NCBI GenBank assembly: GCA_964030475.1
Contig: CAXIPT010000002.1
Coordinates: 7,601,513-7,665,512, forward strand
Source: Tethya wilhelma
Lineage: Eukaryota; Porifera; Demospongiae; Tethyida; Tethyidae
DNA: 64,000 nucleotides
Reading direction: 5' to 3'
The stretch's first letter is position 1; the number at the start of each line of letters is the position of its first letter. Below the pieces are notes generated by a model. The model was not told where the DNA came from and searched no databases. It saw only the letters and a program-made list of their open reading frames with translations. Of the stretch, positions 1-10,554 are shown piece after piece. Both the position numbers and the translations under genes were made by a program.

Positions 1-63
1 ATGCAAATTTACCTTAAACTCATCTGTTAAGGGTTCATTATTATCACGGTACATCAGAGGAGG

Positions 64-265
64 TACCGCATAGCAGGAAATTTTCGTGGGGGAAAATTTT
101 TTGCGAATTTTGCGAATTTTCACGAAAATTTCCCCCTACAAAATTTGTAAGGTACAAGGTCGTCACGTAATATTGAGATGCAATCCACGAAAATTTCCCC
201 CGCGAATTTCTATTCAAGACGAAAACGCAAAAATTTTCCCCCACAAAAATTCCCGCTTCATAATG
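64..265. mobile_element. MITE-1 copy A, ~200-bp TIR element
   Basis: A non-coding, nearly palindromic element. The left end contains TAGCAGGAAATTTTCGTGGG and the right end the inverted form ending in AATTCCCGCTTCATA. The same unit recurs at 37001-37208 and, shortened, at 39146-39230. The short reading frames on both strands here are products of the palindrome, not genes. Confidence 0.7.
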
Positions 266-1427
266 ATACTTGATCACAAGGGCAAAAAATTTACAATGGC
301 CAGGTTGGTCATGCAAGCTCTTTATTAAAATTATTAATTTTGATGGTGTGGGCATATACAGTTTTATAATAATTATAACCAACCCCACCTGGGGTTAGAA
401 AACCAAGGTAAATTAAACTATAAAATACGCATGAGGCTTTGAACCACTTAGGAAATGGACCAGTAGACTACTACTCAATTAATGGTAGATGTATACTAAT
501 AGTCTATGATTTGACCCCTTGAATATCCATGTGCAGGCTTAAACTAAGAACATCACAGGGAAAGACTTTTAGATGAATTCATACAACTACCAAAACGTAT
601 TATAGTTATAATTTCGGGGGGGAGGGTACCTACACTAATAGTCTCCTAGAAATTCCAGAGAACAGGAGAAAGGGAAAAAAATCCCTAAGTCTCCCTCCTA
701 ATTTCGGCATTGCTGAATAATTATAATTAATTTTAACTTTCAGCAAATTACCGTATAACTCCCAAATTTCCCTGGCACAAAAAGTTTGTGAAAAGTGTGT
801 CTTTAGTGTTTTGAACACATTTTCATGAATCATGCACGATCTTCTGAAATTATATTGCTGACAGTTTTCTAAAGTTTTATATGGAGAAAATTTTCGTTAT
901 AATGGTCAAATCACGAAATTATAGTTATTACATGTCTTTCCGTGTGTATGGAATATAATGCACGAGGGCTATATAAATAGTAACCGCACGAGGGCATTAT
1001 TCTATACACACAGAAAGACGAGTAATATATATAACCATTTTATAGCCTACAGAAAGCAGTAGCTAGCTGTATGCTAGCTGGTCACTTGCAGGCTAGTAAA
1101 GTTCAATACTATCGTTTATAAACCCGTTTGAAGTGAGAACCCTTGATTACCAGAAGAGCACTGGATTGAAGCCTGTTTTTTTTGAAATTTGACTAGTCTA
1201 GGCTGAGTCTTCTCAACTGAAGCTTGACTCCTGTGTGGTGAGTATTCATGTATCTACAACTGTAGCAGTTTGGTACCTAGCTATATAGCTAGAGAATATA
1301 AACAAGCACTTGTAAGTACCGCAGTACACAAAACCACAGTGCAATATCAGTGATATAGGTGTAATATCACATATATACGCACTGTCGGCACTTTGATCTG
1401 CGTCACAAGTGGGTTACAATAGCCTCG
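266..1427. other. no recognisable gene
   Basis: AT-rich sequence with only short random frames. A diverged inverted repeat lies around 945-1015 (CTTTCCGTGTGTATGGAATA against TATTCTATACACACAGAAAG), suggesting an old hairpin element. I see no gene or RNA. Confidence 0.5.
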
Positions 1428-1478
1428 TTCCCAGGCTCTCACCTTCGACCTTACACTCACGGTAAGGAAGGAGAGAGC
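1428..1478. repeat. fragment of the AGCCTCGT-CCCAGG TIR family
   Basis: The segment begins AGCCTCGTTCCCAGGCTCTC and ends GAGAGAGCCTGG, so it folds back on itself. The same terminal sequence bounds the complete element at 23746-24338 and appears alone at 9662. It is too short to be complete. Confidence 0.5.
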
Positions 1479-1667
1479 CTGGTCGGAAATATCACGTGAA
1501 TTTCGTCATTGATGACGCGAAGGTAGATGTGACCTTTGACCTCTGTCGCGATCATGCCGTTTTACGNCACTGATTCATGTGAGATACATGTGAGGGTGTG
1601 ATAAAAAGAAAAAGAAAAAGATGATATGAAAAAATTGGTGATATGTTCATGTAGAAAAAGTCATAGT

Positions 1668-2016
1668 TTAGTGGACGTAGTGAAGCTCGGAAATGGCCAG
1701 GTCAACTGGTGGTGGTGACTTGGCTGCATGGCCACATGAGGAGCGGGCGGCTCCTCTTAAGCACTGGATGGCTGAACGGAGGAGGGAGAAAGTGAGACGG
1801 CACCGTAGCCATGACATGGTTGAGGAGTAGGGTTGGTCCCACTTCAAGGCTAGAGAGGATGCTAGTCGTTTGTAGAACACTGTGGCTTCATTGGCCAAGC
1901 CTCCGGTGGCTGAGAGGACTATGGGGGTGAAGGTGGCATGCTGTATTTCCCGGATTCTTTGCTCATACTGACGTTTCTTCTGAGCTTCATGTTTGCGATA
2001 GCAGGAGGATAGGTTA
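1668..2016 (-). pseudogene. non-LTR retrotransposon RT C-terminal fragment
   Basis: The minus strand, read from about 2010 down to a stop at 1668, gives an open C-terminal stretch of the kind that ends reverse transcriptases of non-LTR elements in sponges and cnidarians. Recognisable blocks are TGGLANEATVFYKRLAS, DQPYSSTMSWLRCRL and LLRSAIQCLRGA. There is no catalytic domain and no start. The frame stops abruptly at 2016, where CACTACTGG begins, so the RT copy appears to have been cut by insertion of the element described next. Confidence 0.75.
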
Positions 2017-2310
2017 CACTACTGGAAAAACGGATCTGAATAGTGTCTTAAACATAGTGCTCAATTCTCTCTGAATAGTATCTGAGCTAAAATATCTGAA
2101 TACTATGGGAGTTTCGTATGAAAAGTATCTGACACAATGTCTTAATCATGTCTTAAAAGTATGGGATTTACAGTTGGACATTGTCTGAGTTTTGTATGAA
2201 ATTGTCTGACACAATGTCTTAATCATGTCGCAAAAGTATGTGATTCACAGTGGGACATTGTCTGAGTTTTGTATGAAAAGTGTCTGACGCAATGTCTTAA
2301 TGTCTATTTT
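2017..2310. repeat. CACTA-like transposon terminus with 77-bp subterminal repeats
   Basis: The segment starts CACTACTGGAAAAACGG, the form typical of EnSpm/CACTA termini. It is followed by repeated CTGAATA and TGTCTTAA motifs. A tandem repeat of about 77 bp follows: GACACAATGTCTTAATCATG at 2131, again at 2208, and a partial copy at 2286. Subterminal repeats next to a CACTACT end are the usual CACTA arrangement. The end at 35461 (CACTACTGCC) has the same style. I could not find the partner end, so the element's extent is unknown. Confidence 0.5.
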
Positions 2311-2673
2311 TAGCGGTACAAATGCATATGTTGCAAAGTCTTTATGAAATTAACATGTATTTCCATATAGTAAACAGCCAGATAGGTATAATATAGACAG
2401 GAAGCAAAACACAACTCAACCGCATGAAACACAACACAACTCAACTCAATATAAGTAACAGTTACCGATCTATTTCTAACTTAGTCAGTCACCACAGAAT
2501 GCATCAGTGATACAGCCTATCCACAGGATGTCGTTCACGGCGTACACCTCTAAGACTTGCTGTTTCACCCTTTATGTATATGTACTCGGTTTTCCATTTG
2601 AAAACATCTCCAATCTATAGAGGATTAAGAATAGTATGTTGTTAAATACAATTGGACATTTCAATTTAGTTTT

Positions 2674-3943
2674 TCAACTCACATTAAGTTTAGTCAGCAA
2701 AGTGATGTTAATCTTAGTTGGCTCGTATAAAGGTATTTCTTCATCGGGGCTGCTTTCGAATAGCTTGGAGAGCCTAACTTCACAGAACATCTCTAAAAAA
2801 ATGAAATGATCATGCTTGATTTTAGTGAGAGGGAGAGATAGAGGGGACTGACCATCTTTCTTTTCCATAATCGCACAAGCCACCTTCTTTGTTTTGTGTA
2901 TGATAACAACTGCATCCCTGTACATGTGAGTCGTGTTTATGATTAAATAAGCATGTATAATGGTGCACTTACCCAGTTGAAATCTTCTTTTCTCCTGCAC
3001 TCTTCGGCTGGTCCTTTAATATGAAACATAATGTACATTGATAAAACACACAGGTGACAATTGAATTGCTTACAGATGCTTTGCTAGCTGGTGTCAACTC
3101 AAGCTTCTTTGTTGTAGTCTTTGATGTTTTTGGTTGGTTGGCCTTGACATATACAAATCAGGGGGTAAAATAATGTACGAATGCGCCATGTTACAAAATA
3201 ACAAACCTTAAGTTTTTGTTGCACCTTTGCAGAGGTGTACTTAGTTTTCTTGATGAAAGATGTTTTCTTTGTTTTTGCTGGACTCTTTTTTGGTGAAGTT
3301 TTAGAGGTAACCTGTAACAGGAAAAAATACATGGCCAAATGCAAAACTTTATTGCAAGCATATTATACCATTGGTCGGTGAGATTGATAGTACTTTGCTT
3401 GACTCAATATTCGTGATAAAACTCGATCAAACCGGTCTTCATGATGGCCAAGCTCGGGGTAAGCAGATACAACCTGTTAAAAGTATGTATGTTTAACCAT
3501 ACACACATGCATGCCAAATGTATGTACATAGAAAACAAGTCCATACCCTGTCCATGATGTATTTACGGACTAATTTGTTTCCTTCATTTTGAAGTTGTCG
3601 CTTGTTGAGTTGCTCTTTTGTGACAGCTTGAAACAAGCCATCGCACTTCTGATACTGATTATCACTCAAGTTGAGCCTTTCAGGATCTTACAACTCAGTG
3701 ATACAAGACTCACAAGTTATGTTGTGATATCTGAGAGTATTTTAATGGGGAATCAAAGTTGATAACAGCTTTACCATCATGAATAACTCTGACTAGTTGT
3801 AAACTTACCGTCAAAATGACTGTTGATCGTAGCGGGCACTGAAGGATGACATTCTGGAGCAGTTCAACTTTCTGTTTAACAACTATCCTCTTGCTGGATC
3901 CTAGAGTAAGCTGCCAATCCTCGGACAATTCTAATTTCGGACG
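2674..3943 (-). CDS. unknown eight-exon lysine-rich protein, possibly transposon-borne
   Basis: Not a family I recognise. Minus-strand exons are 3943-3809, 3654-3547, 3473-3369, 3311-3207, 3142-3074, 3013-2973, 2917-2853 and 2792-2674. All junctions are GT/AG and phases agree from exon to exon, giving at least 228 residues; the 5' end is missing. The N-terminal half is mixed and charged, including VVSAYPELGHHEDRFDRVL. The middle is very basic, with runs such as KTSPKKSPAKTKK, suggesting nucleic-acid binding. The C-terminal exon contains EMFCEVRLSKLF. The gene reads towards the CACTACTGG terminus about 360 bp downstream, so I infer that it may belong to that element. Alternatively it is a host gene beside a transposon. 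The last exon might instead splice at 2684 (AAT|GTGAGT) rather than stop at 2674. Confidence 0.55.
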
Positions 3944-4928
3944 CTATTTCTTACTTGCCTGTGAGTGCTAGTGCTTCGAGAGTGCTACAGCAAGATAGCC
4001 CATGAAAAGTTACCTCAGGGTAGACAAAATTCAAGCCCCACCCACGTACGTGTAAGGCTTCCTGACGTCATAAAGGAGGTGTCCGAATGAGCTCAAATGT
4101 CAGACAAAAGTGCCATACTTCGGACGGCAGCTCATATAAATCTAGAAACTTATGCCAGAGCTACTAAATCTGGAGATCAAGAAGCTTAGTCTTCCTACTA
4201 TTGATATTCCAAGAGGGAAGCTGGTTGCATGTAGCACTGTCCCAAACAAAGCCGTGATGTCAGTGAGATCAAAGACGCCAAACGTCGGACATCAATTTTT
4301 GCCATTTTGAAGCACTTTGTCTGGATTTAGGCAGCTAATGTGGAATCAATCAGGTTTTGAGTAGACAGACATGTAGAACAGCTTATTTTAAATTTCTGTA
4401 CGTTGTTTGGAGTTGCTGTGAGCAACATCATGGCAGTTCTGCATTTATTTATTATAATCATACCCTAGCGGAGGTCAAGACCATAGCGATATGAGTGTGA
4501 CTCTGAAATAAACTGTGGCAATGCTTGCGCATGCGCATATAATTACACTTTGGAAAGTACACTTACAGGCTAGGCCCAGATAAATAATGCTGGAATAATG
4601 CTGGCATTTTTTTTCCAGCATTTAATATAGGTAGCTAAAAGCAATATAACTTTTGAGCGCACTTACAGCATTTCATCTATAGAAGCAACCAAAAGTTTTA
4701 AAATTGGAGACCACTATAATTAAGTTGTACTGTAAATTTTATTCAGGTCAAGGCAATTAGACACAATCACAGGGAAAATGCGCATCAGAGATGGCACTGT
4801 CTTTCAGCCGTATTTGCGGCAAATACGCTGCAAGGAAAGAAAGCTAGGCAGTCTCACAGTACCGTCAAAGTCCGTAATGAGACTATTGTTGACGGACTTC
4901 GAAGACGGGCTCCATCTGTAATTCTGTA
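3944..4928. other. no recognisable gene
   Basis: Could include the 5' exon of the minus-strand gene ending at 3943, but I could not identify one with confidence. Otherwise AT-rich with no frame worth reporting. Confidence 0.4.
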
Positions 4929-5048
4929 CAAGTAGTAAAAATTTCAAAAAAATAAGCAGTGTAGGAATGGGCAGTGCTGTAAAAAGTATAGGAACAAGGA
5001 ATGGTCTCAATTTCGGCACATGACTACTTCATTTTCATTTTGATCTCT
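4929..5048. repeat. solo arm of repeat A
   Basis: One arm of the repeat A palindrome: CAAGTAGTAAAAATTTC, then GTAGGAATGGGCAGTG, then TTTCGGCACATGACTACTTC. It sits in tandem with the complete copy starting at 5060. Confidence 0.75.
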
Positions 5049-5059
5049 CTAGTTAATAA

Positions 5060-5456
5060 CAAGTAGTAAAAATTTTGAAAAAATAAGTAGTGTAGGAATG
5101 GGCAGTGCAGTAAAAAGTATTGGAACAAGGTAGGTCTCAGTTTCGGCACATGACTACTTCATTTTTATTTTTTATCCCTCATATGGATTTTTCAGTGTCC
5201 TGTTGCAATAATCTGTACACTATAATAGTACCATAGCTTATCATAATTATATATTGCATTGGTTCACTATTATAATAATTATTTGGCTAAGCCGAATGGA
5301 GTAAACTATAATAGACAGGTATATAACCTGCTGGCCAAGAGTTGGGCATAAAAATGAAGTAGTCATGTGCCGAAACTGAGACCTACCTTGTTCCAATACT
5401 TTTTACCGCACTGCCCATTCCTACACTACTTATTTTTTTGAAATTTTTACTACTTG
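5060..5456. mobile_element. repeat A, complete palindromic element
   Basis: About 400 bp bounded by inverted arms of about 110 bp, CAAGTAGTAAAAATTT on the left and its inverse ending ACTACTTG on the right, around a unique centre. Further copies lie at 14361-14656 (half), 14932-15260, 44972-45380, 51472-51847, 57367-57741 and 60443-60866. Non-coding. Confidence 0.8.
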
Positions 5457-6074
5457 TTCATTCACTTTTTTCAACACTACAGTGTGGAGACTATCAGAGA
5501 CTGGTTAGTCCCTACAAAAAGCTTGAGTCTCAGCTACATGCACTTCATTATGCTAGAGGCTAGTGCGCATGCGCATAATAATGCCACGTGGATAATGACC
5601 TTTGAACTCTACCTACAAAGATGGCTGCATTGTAGCACATGAATTTATACACTAAGTTTCAAAGCTTTCTAGTTTTTGTTCAGGCCTATTTACGATGAAA
5701 ACGAGTATAAAGGAACGTACTACCCAAGAAAAGAACTTACTTTGTGGCGTCAAAGTTGGCTCAACACTTTCTGGTTCTCTGGAAATCGTTTTCAAGTAAG
5801 TCAGTTAGAAGGAAGTAAGTAAGTAAGTAAGTAAGTTAGGAGAACAATATTGCACTAGTGTGGCTTCTCGCAAGTGCTCTCTCTACGAGTGATCAGACAA
5901 GTTTCGGCAAAGTTAAAGCCTTCCATGCAGTTGGTTTTCTGTAAAGGAGCTGAGCCTCTGAGCAACTTTGAAGCCTCTACTTTGTGTTAGATTTTTATGG
6001 CGATAAATATTTTGTATTGTGTCTATGGGACAGTCGGCCCATTCCTACTATACGTACTACCGTACGTATGATAA
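5457..6074. repeat. repeat B, always attached to repeat A
   Basis: About 600 bp starting TTCATTCACTTTTTTCAACA and ending in CCCATTCCTACTATACGTAC and a short palindrome. It contains GCGCATGCGCAT and a (AAGT)n microsatellite at 5814-5838. In every copy here B sits on the same side of A, so A plus B is one unit of about 1 kb (copies at 5.1, 45.0, 51.1, 56.9 and 60.4 kb). Confidence 0.75.
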
Positions 6075-6713
6075 GCTTTACCAGTGGATAAGCTGCCATT
6101 TTTATCATAAAACTCAGCTTTACAAGTTATATGGCCAAGACTCAAGACTAATAGCTAAAGGCAGCTACCACATTGAATTGGTACACTGCTACAGTGAATG
6201 TCACTATAATTATGACAAAGTTAGCTATACCTCAATAAATGACCATCTATAAATATGGTTAAAGGACAAAGCATACAGCATGCATGTATAGTGTTTATAG
6301 ATTGATAGGATCAGTTTCGGATTGTCGATCATCATTAATTTTTTGTTACGTTCAATAGCACAAAATTATAGGTATACTGAATGATTATAAGGAGCTAGGG
6401 TTTTCAGTCTGAGAGAGAGCCAACATTCACTCCCACAATAGGGTCAGAGGTCAGTTAATACTATAGGTGCATGTGAACTGAAAGGACTCTATTATAAATA
6501 ATTTGCATGCATTCACATTAAGCATTCAACACAGGTGCTGTGCATGAGAAAGCTCTAACTAAGCAAATGTATCATTACAAAAAAAGGTAATGGCCGCGTT
6601 TGAGACAATTCTATATTCAGTGCTATTCGGGTCAGTGACCTTTTTCTGTTGATCCAACATTATTTACAGAAGTACCAGTATGCCACAGATGCAGGGGGAT
6701 AGCATGCCGCTTA

Positions 6714-7694
6714 TGTTTATTTTATGTCAGCATTTCCCAGGGTCTCAGTAGACGAAAGTGGATAGCATACATGTCAGCCACACATAACAACAACTTAGTA
6801 CTTGAAAAAAAAAACATTGGAAATAATTATAACGAAACATAGGAATGGCTAAATGGTAAAAAGAAAGCAAACAAGATGGAATGGCTGTTAGAGTGTGTGC
6901 AGAATTCTTCTTGTATGGACTGCATGTAACACTGCCTTTCCAAATTTGAGTCTCTCATTTTGCCCACAGGAAGAGTTACTTACACATGCACTCTAACAGC
7001 CATTCCATCTTGTTTGCTTTCCTTTTACAACATAGCCATTCCTGTGTCTCATTACATTTCCAATGTTTTCTTTTACTTGTTTGTTCTCATTTTTTCATAA
7101 TTCACTATACAAATCACATTAATTTGAGTTCAAGTGCGGTACGTGCTGCAACTGTTGTGTAGCTGGTCTGCTTGAAACTGAAGTGCAACACACATCTCAG
7201 TCAGTTGTAGGCAAAAGCTGTATCATAAGTTTTACTCGCCTTAATGTTAAACTATGATAATTTAAGAAAGTATTCACCTCCTAAGAAGAGCAACCAGGTA
7301 TCAAAATAGTTCAAGGGGTGGCAACTGCCAGTCACTTATAATAGTACTTGCACCCATGACTGCAGTCAAGATCTTACTGTTTAAATTTCTTTTTTGACCA
7401 TTGACCATAGGTAAAATTTGATCTTGACAGGAGCGCATAATGAGAAAAAAGGGAGAGGGAGGGAGCGTGACACGACTACGTATTTAATTAAAATTCATTC
7501 TTTTACTCATGCTAGTCGTGCTACTCAGTCTACGCTAAGACCCGGGTTACGTGGCTGATTACTTCCGGTAAATCAAATGTACAGGGATATACGGGAGGAA
7601 AAATTGAATTTTAGTTACTGTACTCCAACTACTCTTATACCAATTCAGTAGATGTACAACACTTATAAATTATAAAATATTGTTAAACAAGGAT
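6714..7694. repeat. inverted-repeat arm 1, ends at an N
   Basis: 981 bp that appear as an exact reverse complement at 13379-14359, identical in every block I compared. The arm ends immediately before N 7695, and its partner ends immediately before N 14360. Equal length, identity and both ends falling on contig joins suggest one genomic segment represented twice. Contains a nested hairpin element at 6811-7070. Confidence 0.85.
6811..7070. mobile_element. hairpin MITE with ~100-bp arms
   Basis: Left arm runs from AAAACATTGGAAAT through GCAAACAAGATGGAATGGCT. The right arm is its inverse and ends ATTTCCAATGTTTTC. The loop is unique and contains GAATTCTTCTTGTATGGACT. The second appearance, near 13980-14260, lies in the duplicated arm and may not be an independent copy. 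Confidence 0.7.
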
Positions 7695-8319
7695 NCAGAG
7701 TAAGAAGTAGGCTCAGGAGAAAAGTAGACTGTGCGGGTATGTCTTCCAAAAGACACAAGCACTTCTATCTTGGTTGACGTTTCTTCAGCCATCTGCACTC
7801 TCACTCTCAGCTGGTTGACAAATTTACTGCGCATGCGTATTTATACGTCTGCAAATGCAGACTTCCGGTAGCTCCAAAGACTCTTCATATGCGGACTTAT
7901 TATGTCTGCATATGCGGACTTGCTATCTCTGCATATGCTGACTTATTATGTCTGCATATGCGGACTTGCTATCTCTACATATGCAGACTATTATCTGTGC
8001 ATATACTCACGTGTTGTTTTAGTATGCATATTGAATTTTGTTACGTTTGGCGTGCCATATGACCGCGCGCACCTTCTCTGACATTACAAAATAAATTATA
8101 TGCGCATGCACGTGATAATAAGTGAGGAGGGAGTGTCGTCAACCCCTCAGGAGAGGAGGATGAGGATGTCTACACAATTTCCTCCAAGGATTCTAACCTC
8201 TCCGCTAGTTCAAGGGCTTCTTCTCAGGAGCCCGAGAACAGGGGGTAACACCCCCACCCCCCCCTCTGTCTCCCAAGCCACCAATACCACCATCTCGTCC
8301 GTAGTACGAGTTGGTTGTT

Positions 8320-8515
8320 GGTACGTGGCTTCAAATCTAACATTATCTTCATGATCTGCTTGATTATTAATCATTCGCTAGATATCTGTGCAATTTCTGA
8401 GCATTGGCTTCACTCATTTAATTTGAACTTACTAGGTAGATTTCACCGTGACTTCCATGCTTACTCAATGTCGGCACCATCTGAGGATTGAGGAGTCTAT
8501 TACTTGCACCCCCAG
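8320..8515 (+). pseudogene. non-LTR retrotransposon endonuclease fragment
   Basis: In one frame the segment reads HSLDICAISEHWLHS, followed by more endonuclease-like sequence and then a stop near 8495. The block LDICAISEHWL matches the conserved E-containing motif of AP-endonuclease-like domains in non-LTR retrotransposons. There is no start and no RT downstream, so it is a decayed fragment. Confidence 0.6.
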
Positions 8516-8639
8516 ATATCTCCGTGGTAATGCGGATCAACGCCTCGCTCTTTGGCTGCAGCTCCGCCCTCAACTATCTCGCAAATTCCGGACTATATCA
8601 CGTGCCCCCACTACGTATATATACTGCTTACTGAACTAA

Positions 8640-8950
8640 ACACTTTGGCCCCGTAACGACTATTGGGCAACTCTCCTTGATTGGAGGCAAAAAAGAAGAA
8701 GAAGAAGATAATAATGAGGGTGTGGTTTCCTGTTTGTCCGCTATTATAATTATTAGAAGCGCTTTTCAATCAAAATTGCGGTTCGGGAGCAGGAGTTTGT
8801 CCGTTGTTCGGAATCGAGAAGTGTCCCTAAATTGTTGGGAGGTTTTTTTTGTATTGAATAATGGGGATTTCGTCCGGGAGCACAGCTACTGTCCGCTATA
8901 GAGAGGTTGTCCGCTGTTGGGAGGGTCCGTTATCGGAGGTTCGACTGTAA
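8640..8950. repeat. repeat rich in GTCCGCT/GTCCGTT motifs
   Basis: TGTCCGCTAT-type words occur at least five times (TTGTCCGCTATTATAA, TTTGTCCGTTGTTCGG, TGTCCGCTATAG, TTGTCCGCTGTTGG, GGTCCGTTATCGG) and the block ends GGAGGTTCGACTGTA. This organisation is seen in some invertebrate MITE families. GGTTCGACTGT resembles a Pol III B box but is part of the repeat, so I do not call a tRNA. Confidence 0.4.
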
Positions 8951-9476
8951 GTGCACAGTGTTAAACTCCGCCCCTGTTTTCCGCCCTCCGCTTTAGCGGC
9001 CCGCTTTGGCGGAGATGACTTCCGCCAAGGCATAGATTAGATTACTCTATACTACAAGGTCAGTGCAGTTCAGGTCAATGGGACAGGTAGTGTCAGGGTC
9101 AGTGTATCAGTCTGACAGTATAAGTATTAAATCAGTCCAAGGTGAGGTGTTTTTCGGTGAAACTAGCTATATCTGTGGGCTGAATGTGCTGTCCTGAAGG
9201 TTCGTGAGGCATAACTGATAAATAACCGTCAACTGAAATAATTTTTGCTACATATTATTATAATAATTAGATTAAGTCAAACTGACTGCATTTAATTTTC
9301 ATATCTTATTTTCAGAAGGTGGTACTACTTATTACAGGGACAATTGCATGACTAAAGAATATGTCAGCTTCAATACGGAATATTTCAGGTAAATTAATTT
9401 TAATATTGCATAATTGCACCATTATAATAATTAAGCTATATATATACCACTGACACTGGTCTGCTGGTGAGGCTAG

Positions 9477-9513
9477 CTGTATTCCCAGTACTGCGGTAGT
9501 ACTGGGAATACAG
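9477..9513. repeat. perfect 37-bp hairpin
   Basis: Two perfect 16-nt arms, CTGTATTCCCAGTACT and its complement, separated by GCGGT. No flanking direct repeat is evident, unlike the hairpins at 19541 and 31711. Confidence 0.7.
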
Positions 9514-9661
9514 AAATGGCATGGATGGCCCATTAGCGCAATACAAATTTCAGAAACGGTCAAAGTCAGTAAAGGTCGTCACAGATAAGTCAAGCGTAAA
9601 ATTCAACCATTTGGTCAGCGGCACAAGCGTATAATGAGAAAAAAGGGAGAGGGAGGGAGCT

Positions 9662-9692
9662 AGCCTCGTCCCCAGGCCCAAAAGAGGGCCTG
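9662..9692. repeat. solo terminus of the AGCCTCGT TIR family
   Basis: AGCCTCGTCCCCAGGCCC followed by a short inverse (GGGCCTG). It is preceded by a purine-rich stretch (GAGAAAAAAGGGAGAGGG) also present at 7441 and near 13610, so two repeat fragments abut here. Confidence 0.45.
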
Positions 9693-9900
9693 ATACATAC
9701 TGTTTGTCCAGCGGTCTATAGACACGTTCCATAACCTTGGCAACACAAGTACATGTGATTATGAGTATGTGCATGCATAGTGACAGCTCACAGAAGTTAA
9801 TTCATTCGCTTCACATAATATAATTATTATGAGTTTGAAAACAGGGGGCGATTTGGATCAGGGAATGTCACAATTATTCTTATTTGTCACAGGACAATCA

Positions 9901-10554
9901 TAGTCTAGTCCTAGACCCCTCCTCCTTCGCCAGCGAAAAAAAGGGGTCTAGAAAAACTGGTGCACTTCCGGTGAAATTCTGGAATGTAGCTGCGTCATGA
10001 TTCACGTGCAGCCTGACCTCAAAAATTTATCATGGATCTTTCTGCATTTTCGCGAGCAAGTTTCAACACAGATCAGTCGTTTTTTTTGTGTCCAAGCAGG
10101 AGACTTTACAGTGAACATTAAGCCTTGAGAAAAGAATAGTCGGTAAATAATCTTCACCAAATAGATCGAGTGCTTCAAGTCAAAAGTCACGCTAACCCTA
10201 CCCACTGCAATTTACGTAGCTCATGCCTTTGTAATAACTAAATTCTTATCTGTTCCATTTAGAGATGAAAGCACTAGCTTCGGCGATGTCAATGGTATGT
10301 TGTTTCGAGTTTCAACAGGTTTCAAAACTTTTGTACACACACGTAAAAATTCTACAGACTGGTCAGTTTACAAGTAACAAATTTTCGCGACTTCCACAAT
10401 CAACGTTCAGTCATGTGACATAATTGTCACATGACTTCATGTAAGCAATCTGATTGGCTCTGGCCATTTTTGAGCAGAGAACGCCGGAAGTGCGCCAGTT
10501 TTTCTAGACCCCTTTTTTTCGCTGGCGAAGGAGGAGGGGTCTAGGACTAGACTA
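9901..10554. mobile_element. 654-bp TIR element with 9-bp target duplication (Mutator-like)
   Basis: Starts TAGTCTAGTCCTAGACCCCT and ends with the inverse; the inverted ends extend about 65-70 bp with few mismatches. It is flanked by GGACAATCA at 9892-9900 and again at 10555-10563, a perfect 9-bp direct repeat. Long TIRs with 9-bp duplications are typical of Mutator-like elements. There is no transposase, so it is non-autonomous. Confidence 0.85.

Noticed and set aside
2131..2300. 77-bp tandem repeats as a CRISPR-like array
   Set aside because: Only 2.3 copies, no conserved repeat with variable spacers, and an animal genome. They fit subterminal transposon repeats.
8930..8950. B-box-like GGTTCGACTGT as a tRNA or SINE
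   Set aside because: No A box at the right distance and no cloverleaf. The word is the edge of a repetitive GTCCGCT element.
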